DNA of 64,000 nucleotides, taken from the NCBI RefSeq assembly GCF_000764225.1, contig NZ_JQED01000005.1:539390-603389 (forward strand), in the 5' to 3' direction. Under the pieces are notes generated by a model. It did not search any database. It worked only from the letters and a program-made list of their open reading frames with translations, and had not been told where the DNA came from. Source of the stretch: Colwellia psychrerythraea. GTDB taxonomy: Bacteria > Pseudomonadota > Gammaproteobacteria > Enterobacterales > Alteromonadaceae. Both the position numbers and the translations under genes were made by a program. Of this stretch, positions 46,278 to 55,817 are shown one piece after another; position 1 is the stretch's first letter; every line of letters begins with the position of its first letter.

Positions 46278-49200
46278 TTAATCAGGTTTTTTTCCTGTTG
46301 TTTTCCCCGTAAAGAGTTCTGTTAAAATTGGTACCAATAAGAAACTTGAAAGCGCAGAGATGCATAAACCAGAAATAAGTACCACACCAAGAGGCTGCCA
46401 TAAACTACCGCCGTATAACGTCAATGGAATTAATCCACCAATGGTCGTTAGCGTGGTTAACAATATAGGGGTAAACCGTACGGTACTCGCGCGCAGTATC
46501 GCCGAACGCTTGTCAAAGCCTAAGCGCAAATTAACATTGGTACTATCAATCAAAATAATGGCATTATTTACCACAATACCAAACAAACTGATCAAGCCAA
46601 CAAAGGCCATCATAGAAAATGATAATCCCGTTAAATACAACCCTATAATTGAGCCTGCCATAGCAAAGGGTATGGAACTAAAAATAATCATTGGCTGTAA
46701 AATAGATTTAAACTGCAACACCAATACGGCAAAGATCCCCATCGCCGTAATCAGCATCACTTGCGTAAGGCCAGCAAAAGCCTTCTGTCGAGATTCTTCT
46801 TCACCACCTAAGGTAAAATGCATGCCTGCGGGTAAATCATACTGCTCAAGATAACTTACCAATTGCTCGGTAATTTCACCAACAGAGAACCCCGTTTCAA
46901 CATCAGCAGATACTTTAGCCATGCGTAACTTCTGATAATGAAAAAAGTCACTGCCCCCCTTTTGAAGCTCCATGGTAGCAAGCTGCTCTAGCGGAATTGA
47001 CACACCGCGATTATTGCTAATTTCAATCGCAGACAAACTCTCAATATTAGGGTGCTTTTGGAGAATCAAAATCGGGTAATCTTCGCCATTAATATCATTA
47101 AATTGACCAATAGTCGTTCCAGACAACAGAGTACTAATGGTTTTGTCTAACCGCTCAACACTCACTCCACTTAATGCCGCTTGCTGGTAGTCAATGGTCA
47201 GTGCTAACTCAGTATTTGCCATGCCGATAGGATTGTCGATATTGACAACACCTGATAATTCTCGCATTTTTGCTGACAGATCATTAGCCACTTGCTCTAA
47301 ATCAGTTAGCGACTCACTCAATAACCTAATGGCAATAACCTGATCAGTTACCGGTCCTTGAGTAAACTCTTTAACGGTAATTTCCGCCTGTTGCCAACTT
47401 TTAAAATCATCACGTAAACGTTTTACTAACGAGGTGACTTCATCCGCTTGGTAATCTTTTAATACCAGTAACGCTTGCCCTAAACGAATCATGCCGCGTT
47501 TTGGCACTTCATTATAATAAATACGTGGATTGGAATTACCAATATTTAACGCCACTTTATCAACCAACTCATACTGCTTAACATGCCGTCGTACTTGCTG
47601 GAGTACCTCGTCGGTATACGCTAAAGATGAATTAGCTGGCGTAGTTACATTAATTAATAACATCGGCTTTTCGGCTTTGGGAAATAAACTTACGCCAACT
47701 TGCCCAAACAATGAAAACATTGCCACCAACATCAGTAAACTCACGACAATAACACCAGCTTTATAACGCATTAAAACCGTTAAAGTATTGCTATAAGTCT
47801 GTTCAGCAAACTTATTAGCGTAATGTTGTAAGGTATTAAATTTAACCTTTTCAGGTTTAGCACCTTTCTCGATAACAACCAGTAATTTACTGGCTAAAAG
47901 TGGCGTTAATGTCAATGCGACTAATAATGAGGCAAATAAGACTAACACCACAGTAACTGGCATTGAGCGAATAAAGTCACCAGTGCTGCTCTGAATCATC
48001 AGCATGGGCAAGAAGGCTAACATCGTGGTGATAGTACCACTGGCAATAGCCCAGGCAACTTTACTGGTGCCTGATGCCGCAGCTTCCTTTATATCGGTAC
48101 CAAGCTTACTTTCTCGATGAACACTCTCAGTGACCACAATGGCGTTATCAACTAATAAACCTAGCGCAATAATTAAACCCACGATCGACATTTGCTGCAA
48201 ACCATAACCACTAAAATCAAGCCAACCAATCGCCATTAAGAATGAAATAGGAATAGCAAGGATCACCACTAAAGCTTCTCTAATGCCTAAAAACAACAAA
48301 GCCATCAACCCAACTATGACTAAACCCTGCGTTAAATTATCAAAAAAACCATTAACACGTACATTGACACTATCGGCTTGTTGAAATAGCTTAGCCAATT
48401 TAACCCCACTGGGTAAACTCTGTTCAAATTCCTCAATTTCTTGATTTATTTGATCAGTTAATACAAATATATTAGTTTTTTCGCGCTGCTCTATTGTGAT
48501 AAATATCGCAGGAGTATCATCAAAATAAGCTAAATAGCTCGGCTCGGCATCAGTAAAGCTAATCGTTGCAATATCTTTAACGGTTAACACACCGTTCGCA
48601 CTGGCCATGTTGCTGTTACTAATAACAGTATTTTCAATCTCTACTAACTGCGTGAAGTTTCCACTGGCTTTAACATTAAAACGCCGTGTGCTGGCATCTA
48701 CAAAACCAGGGGTGATATTTAATGCTCGACCTTGCAGTACTTGAGTAATGTCAGTAAGTGCTAGACCATAGTGTTTTAATAACGGTAGCTTGATATCTAT
48801 CGCAACAATTTGCCGTGGATATCCCCAAATACTTGCCTTACGGACACTGGCTATCGTTTCAAGCCGTTTTTCCAATAACTTGGCATGCAATTCCATTGTT
48901 TTATAGTTAGTAGGCTCAGACCACAAAGCCAACTGCATAATAGCAACGCTGCTTGGGGTTGCTTTTAAAACCAGTAATTCAGCGACGCCTGCGGGTAACC
49001 TTGGTCTTACGGTTGATACTGCCTGCTTTACTTTATTAAACGCAGTTTCACCATCTGTACCGTAAAGAAAATCGATGGTAATTCTAACCGCGCCATTATG
49101 AATTTTTGCTTCAATTTTCTTAATATTTTCAATATCAGATATTTCTTGTTCAAGTGGATCAACAACTAAGGTTTCAATATCACTGGGTGAAGCGCCCGGA

Positions 49201-49352
49201 TAAACCACTTCAATTAAGGTGACCGGTAAGTCAAACTGAGGGTCTTCTGAGCGAGGCATATGTAAATAAGACACCACACCGACTAAAACCAACAACAAAA
49301 ATATCGTTAAAGTAAACTGTGCATTGTCTATCGCTAATCGAGGGAGTTTCAT
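46278..49352 (-). CDS. RND family efflux permease (HAE1 type)
   Basis: A 1024-residue inner-membrane RND transporter, the usual length for the family. It has the N-terminal helix followed by MPRSEDPQFDLP, YPGASPSDIETLV, the SIVGLIIALGLLVDNAIVVTE transmembrane segment 4 with the proton-relay Asp pair region, and the duplicated SLFGIVVNNAIILID segment. It forms a tripartite pump with the membrane-fusion protein upstream; the outer-membrane partner is not encoded alongside. The substrate is unknown. It lies 13 bases downstream of the fusion-protein gene. Confidence 0.93.
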   Translation of the reverse strand: MKLPRLAIDNAQFTLTIFLLLVLVGVVSYLHMPRSEDPQFDLPVTLIEVVYPGASPSDIETLVVDPLEQEISDIENIKKIEAKIHNGAVRITIDFLYGTDGETAFNKVKQAVSTVRPRLPAGVAELLVLKATPSSVAIMQLALWSEPTNYKTMELHAKLLEKRLETIASVRKASIWGYPRQIVAIDIKLPLLKHYGLALTDITQVLQGRALNITPGFVDASTRRFNVKASGNFTQLVEIENTVISNSNMASANGVLTVKDIATISFTDAEPSYLAYFDDTPAIFITIEQREKTNIFVLTDQINQEIEEFEQSLPSGVKLAKLFQQADSVNVRVNGFFDNLTQGLVIVGLMALLFLGIREALVVILAIPISFLMAIGWLDFSGYGLQQMSIVGLIIALGLLVDNAIVVTESVHRESKLGTDIKEAAASGTSKVAWAIASGTITTMLAFLPMLMIQSSTGDFIRSMPVTVVLVLFASLLVALTLTPLLASKLLVVIEKGAKPEKVKFNTLQHYANKFAEQTYSNTLTVLMRYKAGVIVVSLLMLVAMFSLFGQVGVSLFPKAEKPMLLINVTTPANSSLAYTDEVLQQVRRHVKQYELVDKVALNIGNSNPRIYYNEVPKRGMIRLGQALLVLKDYQADEVTSLVKRLRDDFKSWQQAEITVKEFTQGPVTDQVIAIRLLSESLTDLEQVANDLSAKMRELSGVVNIDNPIGMANTELALTIDYQQAALSGVSVERLDKTISTLLSGTTIGQFNDINGEDYPILILQKHPNIESLSAIEISNNRGVSIPLEQLATMELQKGGSDFFHYQKLRMAKVSADVETGFSVGEITEQLVSYLEQYDLPAGMHFTLGGEEESRQKAFAGLTQVMLITAMGIFAVLVLQFKSILQPMIIFSSIPFAMAGSIIGLYLTGLSFSMMAFVGLISLFGIVVNNAIILIDSTNVNLRLGFDKRSAILRASTVRFTPILLTTLTTIGGLIPLTLYGGSLWQPLGVVLISGLCISALSSFLLVPILTELFTGKTTGKKPD

Positions 49353-49365
49353 TAGTTATTTCCCT

Positions 49366-50403
49366 TTACCGATTTTCATTAAACGGCTTACCGTTAATTA
49401 ACGCTAGGTGTTGCCAGCCTTGAGTGACTATAGTTAAAGGACGTGAGTTATCTTGGGCAGTCAAATAAATGTATTCATTAGTAAGCCCTTTAATAGAAAA
49501 GGCTTGTTGGTGATAATTATCAGAAACAGTAGAGCTGGTATCTAATACCATCACTAACGCCCTACCTTGATCATCAACACTGTTAAGGGCTTCCAGCGGT
49601 AATCGATAATTAAACTCATCAGTGATAACATCAACTGATACACGCGCTAACTGCCCAACAACAACTTGATTCACAGTTAAGCCGTCTAATAATATTTCAA
49701 TAGTAAAGAGATGACTTTGTTGATCTGCAATAGCAGGAATTTTACTTATCGTGCCACTAACTAAACCCAATTGCGATAAATTAACCTCAATTTTTTGCTG
49801 CAGATTTACTAGATTGACTTCTTCAGCAGTTAACGCAACACGCACCACTAAATTATGGTCACTCGCCGCTAGTTGTAATGCAGTTTTATTGGGGCTTTGC
49901 AGCTCTCCTAACTCAGTATGTCGAGCAAGTACTACTCCATCAAAGGGTGCTATTAACTGCGCTTTAGTGAGGTTATATTGGGCTATTTTATGGCGGGCAC
50001 GCGTCGTTTCAACTGAGGTTATCGCATCGTCTAATGCTTGTTCTGAGCTTAGGTTTTTACTAAGCAGCGTATTAATACGTTTAATTTCACGTTTTGCTTG
50101 TAATAAGCGTGCATAACTGGAATTTTTTTCTGCGGTAAGCTCTTCATTATCAAGCTGTGCCAATAACTGCCCTCTGGTAAAGCTCTCACCTTCATCAACA
50201 TTAAGTTCTTCAAGATAGCCACTACTTTTAAAAGATAAATTTAATGTTCTCTTAAACATTAACTTACCCGTACGGTTAATTTTTTTAACAACAGGTTCAG
50301 CTTTAATCCTTTTAGTTTCAAGTTGTTGCGCATAAATAGGCACACTCGATAACAAACTAGTAAAGCATAGAAAAGAAAGTAATCTAAAAAGACGAGGTTT
50401 CAT
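49366..50403 (-). CDS. RND efflux periplasmic adaptor (membrane-fusion protein)
   Basis: A 345-residue HlyD/AcrA-type adaptor. A signal peptide (LLSFLCFTSLLSSVPIYA) is followed by the split biotinyl-lipoyl domain (GYLEELNVDEGESFTRGQLLAQLD and APFDGVVLARHTELGELQSP), an alpha-hairpin between them, and a beta-barrel domain. No lipobox is seen, so it is anchored differently or soluble. It connects the permease to an outer-membrane channel. First gene of its operon. Confidence 0.9.
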   Translation of the reverse strand: MKPRLFRLLSFLCFTSLLSSVPIYAQQLETKRIKAEPVVKKINRTGKLMFKRTLNLSFKSSGYLEELNVDEGESFTRGQLLAQLDNEELTAEKNSSYARLLQAKREIKRINTLLSKNLSSEQALDDAITSVETTRARHKIAQYNLTKAQLIAPFDGVVLARHTELGELQSPNKTALQLAASDHNLVVRVALTAEEVNLVNLQQKIEVNLSQLGLVSGTISKIPAIADQQSHLFTIEILLDGLTVNQVVVGQLARVSVDVITDEFNYRLPLEALNSVDDQGRALVMVLDTSSTVSDNYHQQAFSIKGLTNEYIYLTAQDNSRPLTIVTQGWQHLALINGKPFNENR

Positions 50404-50626
50404 TTTAAGAGTTTAGCCGAAAATTTATTAAAAGATTCATAACTTTAGGCAGTTTTGATAGTAAAGTACATATTTATTAATAATAAGATAAACATACGTT
50501 TTTCAGATCAAGTAAACGAGCTAATTAATGAGCTTGTGATTAAATGATAAACCGTTTTTTTTGCGCAAATCAAGCGGTAAACTCAAGCTGCGCAGAAGAC
50601 ATTCTAATATCGACATTTATTTGAAG

Positions 50627-51388
50627 TTAGAAATTAAAAGCCAAGCCAATCACAGTGCCATGAGTGACGGTGTCATAAGCAAAATATCCCTGCTGCCCAG
50701 TATTACCTTCTTCAAAGTCGACCCAAGTCGCTTTATATTTAAGGTCCAAAGTCATTAACTCACTAATTTTGTACATAACGCCACTCTGAACAGATGAAGT
50801 AAAATCAGAACCAAGGCCAAAACCACCGATATCGGCTTGAGCCAAAAACGTCCATTTATCGTCGATATTGCTTATCCACCTAACACCAACAACAGGATCC
50901 ACCCAATCAGACTCAACCTCTTTTTCAAAGTTGTTTTCAGGGCGAATAACAAAATCAAGCGTCACATCAATATCGTTATCCCACCAGCGAACGCCAGCAA
51001 AGTAATCAAGAAATCCATCATTTAATTTATTGCGATATAATGCCTGAAGCTCAAGTACACCTTGTCGTACGCTAACATCGGTAGAATTGCCATTGGTATT
51101 TGTTTTATTCCCTCCAAGGTCCATAAAACCATAATCAAACACAAGCCCCCAACCAGAATCATGATGAGCTTCAAAATGAACCATAGCCGCAGCGTCCAAG
51201 TTATCCAATATGGTACCAAAATCAACAGCCACATCAGCTTCATTAGTGCGACCTATAGTTGCATCACCATCAATAGAAGTGACCATTAAATAAGGCTCTA
51301 ATTGATAACTCCATTCATCGGCAAATGCGCTTGCAGAATAGGTGCTTAAAGCTGAGAGTAGTAAACTTAATAAAACGTTATTTTTCAT
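50627..51388 (-). CDS. Outer-membrane beta-barrel protein of unknown function
   Basis: A 253-residue protein with a signal peptide (LLSLLLSALSTYSASAFA) and about eight to ten amphipathic beta-strands, ending in LAFNF with the C-terminal Phe typical for BAM-dependent insertion. It contains WGLVFDYGFMDLGG and YFAGVRWWDNDIDVTLDF, common in small barrel proteins of marine bacteria. AAAAGGGAAA precedes the ATG. No neighbour suggests a function; single-gene transcription is likely. Confidence 0.75.
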   Translation of the reverse strand: MKNNVLLSLLLSALSTYSASAFADEWSYQLEPYLMVTSIDGDATIGRTNEADVAVDFGTILDNLDAAAMVHFEAHHDSGWGLVFDYGFMDLGGNKTNTNGNSTDVSVRQGVLELQALYRNKLNDGFLDYFAGVRWWDNDIDVTLDFVIRPENNFEKEVESDWVDPVVGVRWISNIDDKWTFLAQADIGGFGLGSDFTSSVQSGVMYKISELMTLDLKYKATWVDFEEGNTGQQGYFAYDTVTHGTVIGLAFNF

Positions 51389-51503
51389 CTTATTTCCCTT
51401 TTATTTTTGATCCTAAAATTTACTTAATGTTGAGTTTTTCCATATAAAGTAGACTCAATTGGTTAATATTGATGTTAATAAGTATTAGGTATTAGATCAA
51501 TGA

Positions 51504-51548
51504 TATAACGCGTTTTGCCAAAAGATTTAATCCCCAATTCGCGTTATA
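51504..51548. promoter_or_regulatory. 9-bp inverted repeat upstream of the outer-membrane barrel gene
   Basis: TATAACGCG (51504-51512) and CGCGTTATA (51540-51548) are perfect inverted copies separated by 27 bases, about 115 bases upstream of the gene at 50627-51388. It could be an operator or the footprint of an old insertion. The rest of 51389-51655 shows only an 8-base hairpin (AGCCAGAG / CTCTGGCT, 51631-51654). Confidence 0.3.
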
Positions 51549-51655
51549 GATAATAAAAGTTTTATGAGATGTCTGAAGTGCTTTTTACAATAAGCTCAGA
51601 AGAGCAACAGTGAAGAACGGTAGATAAAGTAGCCAGAGCAAAGCCACTCTGGCTA

Positions 51656-51984
51656 TTAGGGTCAGTTGATCTTTCGCGATTAAATTTTGTTCGCCTTTTT
51701 TAAAGGGAAAAAGCGTTTTAATCGCGGCGAGTAGTGTGTAGCCTAGTCACTCTAAGCAAATACTACTCAACAATGAGTAAGACGCTTTTAGCCGAATCCT
51801 TCGGACAGCGTTTGTTGGTCATTTTGACGGCGTTATCGCCTTTTTATGTGACGCGATATGGGTGTCGCTTATTAGACAATGCAGGAGCATATTGTCCTGA
51901 AAAACCACATGACAAAAGCTCTGTCTTGTATAAATACCCAACAAACCGCTGTAAAAACAACCTCGAAAGTTCAACAGGCCCTAA
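51656..51984. mobile_element. Non-autonomous element with about 23-bp terminal inverted repeats
   Basis: The left end TTAGGGTCAGTTGATCTTTC (from 51656) and the inverse right end TTAGGGCCTGTTGAACTTTC (to 51984) agree at most positions, bounding 329 bases. TA at each boundary could be the target duplication. An 86-codon open frame inside (51734-51994) is not recognisable as a transposase, so this looks like an insertion-sequence remnant or MITE. The ends resemble those of IS5-like elements, but that is a recollection of style only. Confidence 0.65.
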
Positions 51985-51990
51985 GCACTA

Positions 51991-52299
51991 TTAAATTGCA
52001 GCGCAACCTTTCAGCATTAATGCAGTATTAACACCTGTTTTTACCATACCAAAATAACTGGCAGTATCAGAGCTATCAAAGTTACTACTATCAATGCCCA
52101 CCATGTCAGTAATTTGCTGTAATGCGGGGAAAGAATTTCTGTCTTTGTCGTAAGCATCAAAAGTCATTTCAATTTTATCGCAGGTAAACATGTTAGCCAT
52201 GCCATCAGATGAGGCATTTTTAATAGCATTACTCGTCTGACACCCCGCTAATAATGCAACAGATAAAGCCACAATACTGATATTGATTGTTTTCATCAT
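51991..52299 (-). CDS. Small lipoprotein of unknown function
   Basis: A 102-residue predicted lipoprotein with a signal peptide ending in lipobox LLAGC (Cys at about 20). The mature part is short, with two cysteines, and is of no family I recognise. The ATG at 52299 follows the stop of the OmpA-family gene by one base, so the two are an operon; an ATG at 52314 lies inside that gene and is less likely. It may work with the OmpA-like protein in the envelope. Confidence 0.65.
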   Translation of the reverse strand: MMKTINISIVALSVALLAGCQTSNAIKNASSDGMANMFTCDKIEMTFDAYDKDRNSFPALQQITDMVGIDSSNFDSSDTASYFGMVKTGVNTALMLKGCAAI

Positions 52300-52300
52300 T

Positions 52301-52969
52301 TTATGACTCAGCAATGGGTAATAATGTTATCTCAACACGACGGTTAAGTTCACGACCACCCGCTGTTTGATTGTTTGCTACAGGCTGCCCTTCACCGAAA
52401 CCAACTACCTCTAAACGATCACTAAGAATTTTTTGACCTCGTAAGTAATTAGATACCGAGCTCGCACGTTCTTCAGATAGCTTTTGGTTATACTGAGCAG
52501 AACCGCTAGAGTCTGTATGACCTGAAACTACAACAAGTGTTTTGTTATATTCTTCAAGCACTAAGGCAACAGAATTTAACACACCGGTAAAGCTAGCGTT
52601 GATATTAGAGCTATTAGAAGCAAAGGTAATATTACCCGGCATGATTAAATTAATTTTATCTCCATCACGTTGAATACTTACGCCACTTTCTCGTAATTGC
52701 TTGCGTAATTTAGCTTCTTGAGAGTCCATATAAAAGCCAATACCACCACCAATGGCAGCACCACCAGCAGCGGCAGCAAGAATACGTTTATTGCGTGTAT
52801 TACTGTCTTCATCTTTATTGCTTATATAAGCGACAACGGCTGCTAGGCCGGCCCCCGTTGATGCGCCTATAGCAGTTTTACTGGTTTTACTCTCTCCTGT
52901 ATATGGATCGAATGTTGTACAAGCTTGTAACAGTAGTAGGGCTGAAACGGTGGTAATAATTTTTTTCAT
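52301..52969 (-). CDS. OmpA-family lipoprotein with glycine-zipper region (YiaD-like)
   Basis: A 222-residue lipoprotein: signal peptide with lipobox LLQAC (Cys about 17), glycine-zipper segments (TAIGASTGAGLAAVVAY and AAAAGGAAIGGGIGFYM), and a C-terminal OmpA domain with VSGHTDSSGSAQYNQKLSEERA and GFGEGQPVANN...GRELNRRVEI, the peptidoglycan-binding signature. It should tether the outer membrane to peptidoglycan. The ATG at 52969 gives the proper signal peptide and has AGGAAA upstream; an upstream ATG at 53047 would add a spurious leader. Confidence 0.88.
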   Translation of the reverse strand: MKKIITTVSALLLLQACTTFDPYTGESKTSKTAIGASTGAGLAAVVAYISNKDEDSNTRNKRILAAAAGGAAIGGGIGFYMDSQEAKLRKQLRESGVSIQRDGDKINLIMPGNITFASNSSNINASFTGVLNSVALVLEEYNKTLVVVSGHTDSSGSAQYNQKLSEERASSVSNYLRGQKILSDRLEVVGFGEGQPVANNQTAGGRELNRRVEITLLPIAES

Positions 52970-53082
52970 GAAGGTTTCCTTTTGGCCTAATTGCTTATAT
53001 GAAGCGATGGCTATTATAAATTGCGGTATTGCTACAAACGGTATCATTACGGTTATGCTTTTTCATAGGTATTTCAAGGCAC

Positions 53083-53109
53083 AAAAAAACCCGATGAGTT
53101 GTCGGGTTT
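53083..53109 (-). terminator. Rho-independent terminator of tRNA-Arg
   Basis: On the minus strand AAACCCGA and TCGGGTTT form an eight-base stem with a seven-base loop followed by TTTTTTT. It lies about 125 bases after the tRNA gene and before the OmpA-family gene. Confidence 0.75.
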
Positions 53110-53233
53110 AAATATTTACTAAAACGAACATACCCATACAAACTAACTTCAGAGCTGTAGGTATTACATTCCTGTTTCTCAAAAGTACGACTAGTGTTAT
53201 GTTTTGTACTATTGCTTTTAAAACAACTCTAAA

Positions 53234-53310
53234 TGGTCCACCCGACAGGAGTCGAACCTGTGACCTATGCCTCCGGAGGGCATCGCTCTATCCAGCTGAG
53301 CTACGGGTGG
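53234..53310 (-). tRNA. tRNA-Arg (anticodon CCG), CCA encoded
   Basis: The minus strand folds as a 77-base cloverleaf: acceptor stem CCACCCG / CGGGTGG, D arm with AGCTCAGCTGGATAGAGC, anticodon stem ATGCC / GGCAT around loop CTCCGGA giving anticodon CCG, T arm with GGTTCGACTCC, discriminator A and encoded CCA. Anticodon CCG reads CGG codons. It stands alone. Confidence 0.95.
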
Positions 53311-53401
53311 AAATAAGAAATGGCATTCTATAAAAAGCCTCGAGCGAATACCAGCACTTAATTCTTTTTGTCAGCAATTTTAATAAAATTCGTAGGGTGA
53401 C

Positions 53402-53581
53402 TTAAGAGACTCGCTGACAATAATCATCATTGTCTTCTACATACCGTTGAGCTTGTTTAATGGAGCCAAAATAATAAGTTAGTAACTTGCTGCGTTTCTC
53501 ACGGATTCTGATTGGAAAATCAAGTTGTTCAACAACTTCAAGCCAAGTTTTAACTAGGGCTAATGGTGGTAATTCTTGCAT
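53402..53581 (-). CDS. Small conserved-looking protein of unknown function, 59 residues
   Basis: A short frame with AAGGATG five bases before the ATG at 53581. The peptide starts MQELPPLALVKTWLEVVEQL and is soluble, charged, with a helix and an aromatic YYFGSIKQAQRYV segment that looks like a folded single domain. No family recognised. An ATG at 53614 is also in frame but has no site upstream. It stands alone between the tRNA and the outer-membrane barrel gene. Confidence 0.55.
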   Translation of the reverse strand: MQELPPLALVKTWLEVVEQLDFPIRIREKRSKLLTYYFGSIKQAQRYVEDNDDYCQRVS

Positions 53582-53676
53582 ATTTTCATCCTTGAAAGTA
53601 ATAACTAATAGCACTCTACGTCAATTGATTAGGTAAATCAAAGTGCATTAACCAACACGTTATCAAAGCGAATGAA

Positions 53677-55020
53677 CTAGAAGTAATATCTAAGGCTAAC
53701 GTATACACTCAGCGGGTAGGCGCCAAATTCAGAGCCCAAGGCATAATCGACACCTGCATCACTCACATCATACTGCAAGGTATTTCCGTGACTTATATAT
53801 AAGCCAAAATCAGAGTACAAATTATCACTCCAACTGGTTTCACTACTAAAAGATAAGAACACTGAACTATCATTGATATTATAAAAAGCACTGGCGCTAA
53901 CAGACATCAAAGGTGAAGCTAACCAGGTTAATGCGGGTATAAGATAATGTTCACCATAGAGATAAACGCCAGCTTTCTGGTAGGGCGCTTGTGTCGAAAA
54001 TTTGATGTAATCATCTACATTGTTAGTGCCTGCGCCGTTATAGTGATACTCGATCATAAGAATTACATCTTCATTTAAGGCATAGTCTGAGCCAATTGAA
54101 GAACGCCAATAGTTATCAGTGTAACCAGTTAAGGGCAGGGTGTTAGTCGCAACGTTATCTACGGTGATATTTTCTAGAGAATTATTGCTTTGTTGCCAGT
54201 CCATATAGGCGGCCTCAAACCAAAAACCAAAATCACCAATTGAACGCTCAATACCACCACCAAGTAACCAGGCATCATCAAGTAGGATAGCAATTACTTC
54301 TATATCATTACCTTGAATAGAGTTTTTACCTCGTAAAAAAGCGGCACTGTTCTGTTTTTTGCCATCCTCACCGATTACTAACCCCATATCTATCACGGCA
54401 AAGTCACCAACATCAACTTTATATCGAATTGCATCAATACCAACACGATACTCTTGGTTAAGTGTTTGAATAGCAAAAGGGATAAATATATCTGTTGGAT
54501 TGGTGAAGCGAGCAGAGCCAAATGATAATACCTGTCGACCAATGGTTAAATCGCCGAATTGATTACTGTATTGGTAGTTGAATCGATCAAGGTTTTGTAA
54601 AATTACGCCATGGCTACCCACCTCATTCAAAACAGCATCTAAATCTTTATAACGATATTGATTACTCGCCGACGAAACGGTGCCACCAATAACGCCTAGG
54701 CTTCCCTCCGTATAGTATTTAGCTATAGTACTATCAGAGAAATATAATGGCTGTATTTCGTAATGTATTTCAATATTGCCTTTACTTGAAGACAAATAAG
54801 ATGCCATTAATCGTAGTGCATTTTGTGATTGAAAGTTGCCGGCAATACTTTGAACTTGAGTTTGAACACTCATATTTTCAATAGTGATGCTGTCTTGTGC
54901 TAATGCATAACTTTTCATGTATCCGCTAAAGGTAAAACTATCTGCATAGCTGCGGGTAGGCAACACGATAGCGCTAAGTAGCGTTAGCACGAATAAAATG
55001 TTAGCGGGTAACCTATACAT
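53677..55020 (-). CDS. Outer-membrane porin-like beta-barrel protein of the LolA/FtsX operon
   Basis: A 447-residue protein with a signal peptide (FVLTLLSAIVLPTRSYA), many amphipathic strands, a segment QFGDLTIGRQVLSFGSARFTNPTDIF typical of DUF1302-like or alginate-export-like porins, and a C-terminal SLRYYF for outer-membrane insertion. Its ATG shares a base with the stop of the LolD-like ATPase gene (TAATG), so it is the last gene of that operon. It could be the outer-membrane acceptor or exit pore of the transport system. Confidence 0.72.
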   Translation of the reverse strand: MYRLPANILFVLTLLSAIVLPTRSYADSFTFSGYMKSYALAQDSITIENMSVQTQVQSIAGNFQSQNALRLMASYLSSSKGNIEIHYEIQPLYFSDSTIAKYYTEGSLGVIGGTVSSASNQYRYKDLDAVLNEVGSHGVILQNLDRFNYQYSNQFGDLTIGRQVLSFGSARFTNPTDIFIPFAIQTLNQEYRVGIDAIRYKVDVGDFAVIDMGLVIGEDGKKQNSAAFLRGKNSIQGNDIEVIAILLDDAWLLGGGIERSIGDFGFWFEAAYMDWQQSNNSLENITVDNVATNTLPLTGYTDNYWRSSIGSDYALNEDVILMIEYHYNGAGTNNVDDYIKFSTQAPYQKAGVYLYGEHYLIPALTWLASPLMSVSASAFYNINDSSVFLSFSSETSWSDNLYSDFGLYISHGNTLQYDVSDAGVDYALGSEFGAYPLSVYVSLRYYF

Positions 55021-55760
55021 TAGTTTTTGCGCTCATCATCAACAATACAACCATCGACCAAACGAATAATACGTTTAGCTCGTTCCATTATCTTTGGATC
55101 ATGGGTTGAAAAGACAAAGGTCATATGTTGCTGTTCATTTAATTCTTTCATCATATCAAGCAAATCAGCACCTGTTTTCGAGTCTAGGTTAGCTGTAGGT
55201 TCATCCGCTAAAATAATACTAGGCTTTGATACCATAGCTCTTGCAACGGCAACGCGTTGCTGTTGCCCTCCTGATAATTCAGCCGGGCGACGATCTCCCA
55301 AGCCTTCTAAACCCACCGCATGCATCAGCTTATCTACACGTTTATTTCGTTCTGCTGTCGATACGCCTTGTAGTAACATAATATACTCAATATTTTCTCG
55401 AGCACTTAACACAGGTATCAAGTTATATGCTTGAAAAATAAAACCAATATGATCACGCCTAAAGTCTGACAACTCGGTACCTGTCATTCGGTTAATGTTT
55501 TTATTATCTAGAAACACATCCCCTGAACTTGGGTTATCTAAGCCACCAATTAATTGTAATAAGGTTGATTTACCAGAGCCAGACGGGCCTATTATTGCGG
55601 TAAATTCACCGCGTTCTATCGTGATATTGGCATCTGTCAACGCTTTCACTAACGTATCATCTTGGCCAAACTCTCGGCACAAATGAGTCGTTTTAATAAC
55701 AGTATTTTGGCTAGGTATCGCTTTATTAGTGACGTCAGCAATATATTCTTGAGTTGTCAT
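55020..55760 (-). CDS. LolD/MacB-type ABC transporter ATPase
   Basis: A 246-residue ABC ATPase with Walker A GPSGSGKST, Q-loop FIFQAYNLIPVLSARENIEY, signature LSGGQQQRVAVARA, Walker B IILADEPTANLDS and the H-loop FSTHD. It belongs to the LolD/MacB/FtsE group that partners FtsX-type permeases. The ATG at 55760 is chosen because AAGGAAG is well placed; an in-frame GTG at 55769 is too close to it. It energises the two permeases encoded upstream. Confidence 0.95.
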   Translation of the reverse strand: MTTQEYIADVTNKAIPSQNTVIKTTHLCREFGQDDTLVKALTDANITIERGEFTAIIGPSGSGKSTLLQLIGGLDNPSSGDVFLDNKNINRMTGTELSDFRRDHIGFIFQAYNLIPVLSARENIEYIMLLQGVSTAERNKRVDKLMHAVGLEGLGDRRPAELSGGQQQRVAVARAMVSKPSIILADEPTANLDSKTGADLLDMMKELNEQQHMTFVFSTHDPKIMERAKRIIRLVDGCIVDDERKN

Positions 55761-55817
55761 TATAATCACTTCCTTTTATCTCAAAAATTAATTCTCTATT
55801 AACTATCAATTATACAA

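Noticed and set aside
46360..46854. 164-residue plus-strand open frame
   Set aside because: Antisense shadow of the RND permease, which has full family features.
50530..50626. Hairpin with TGCGCA arms downstream of the outer-membrane barrel gene
   Set aside because: On the gene's strand the stem is followed by an A-run, not a T-run, so it is not a terminator for that gene.
51734..51994. Plus-strand 86-residue open frame between the barrel and lipoprotein genes
   Set aside because: It lies almost wholly inside the inverted-repeat element, resembles no transposase or other protein, and runs into the end of the opposing lipoprotein gene.
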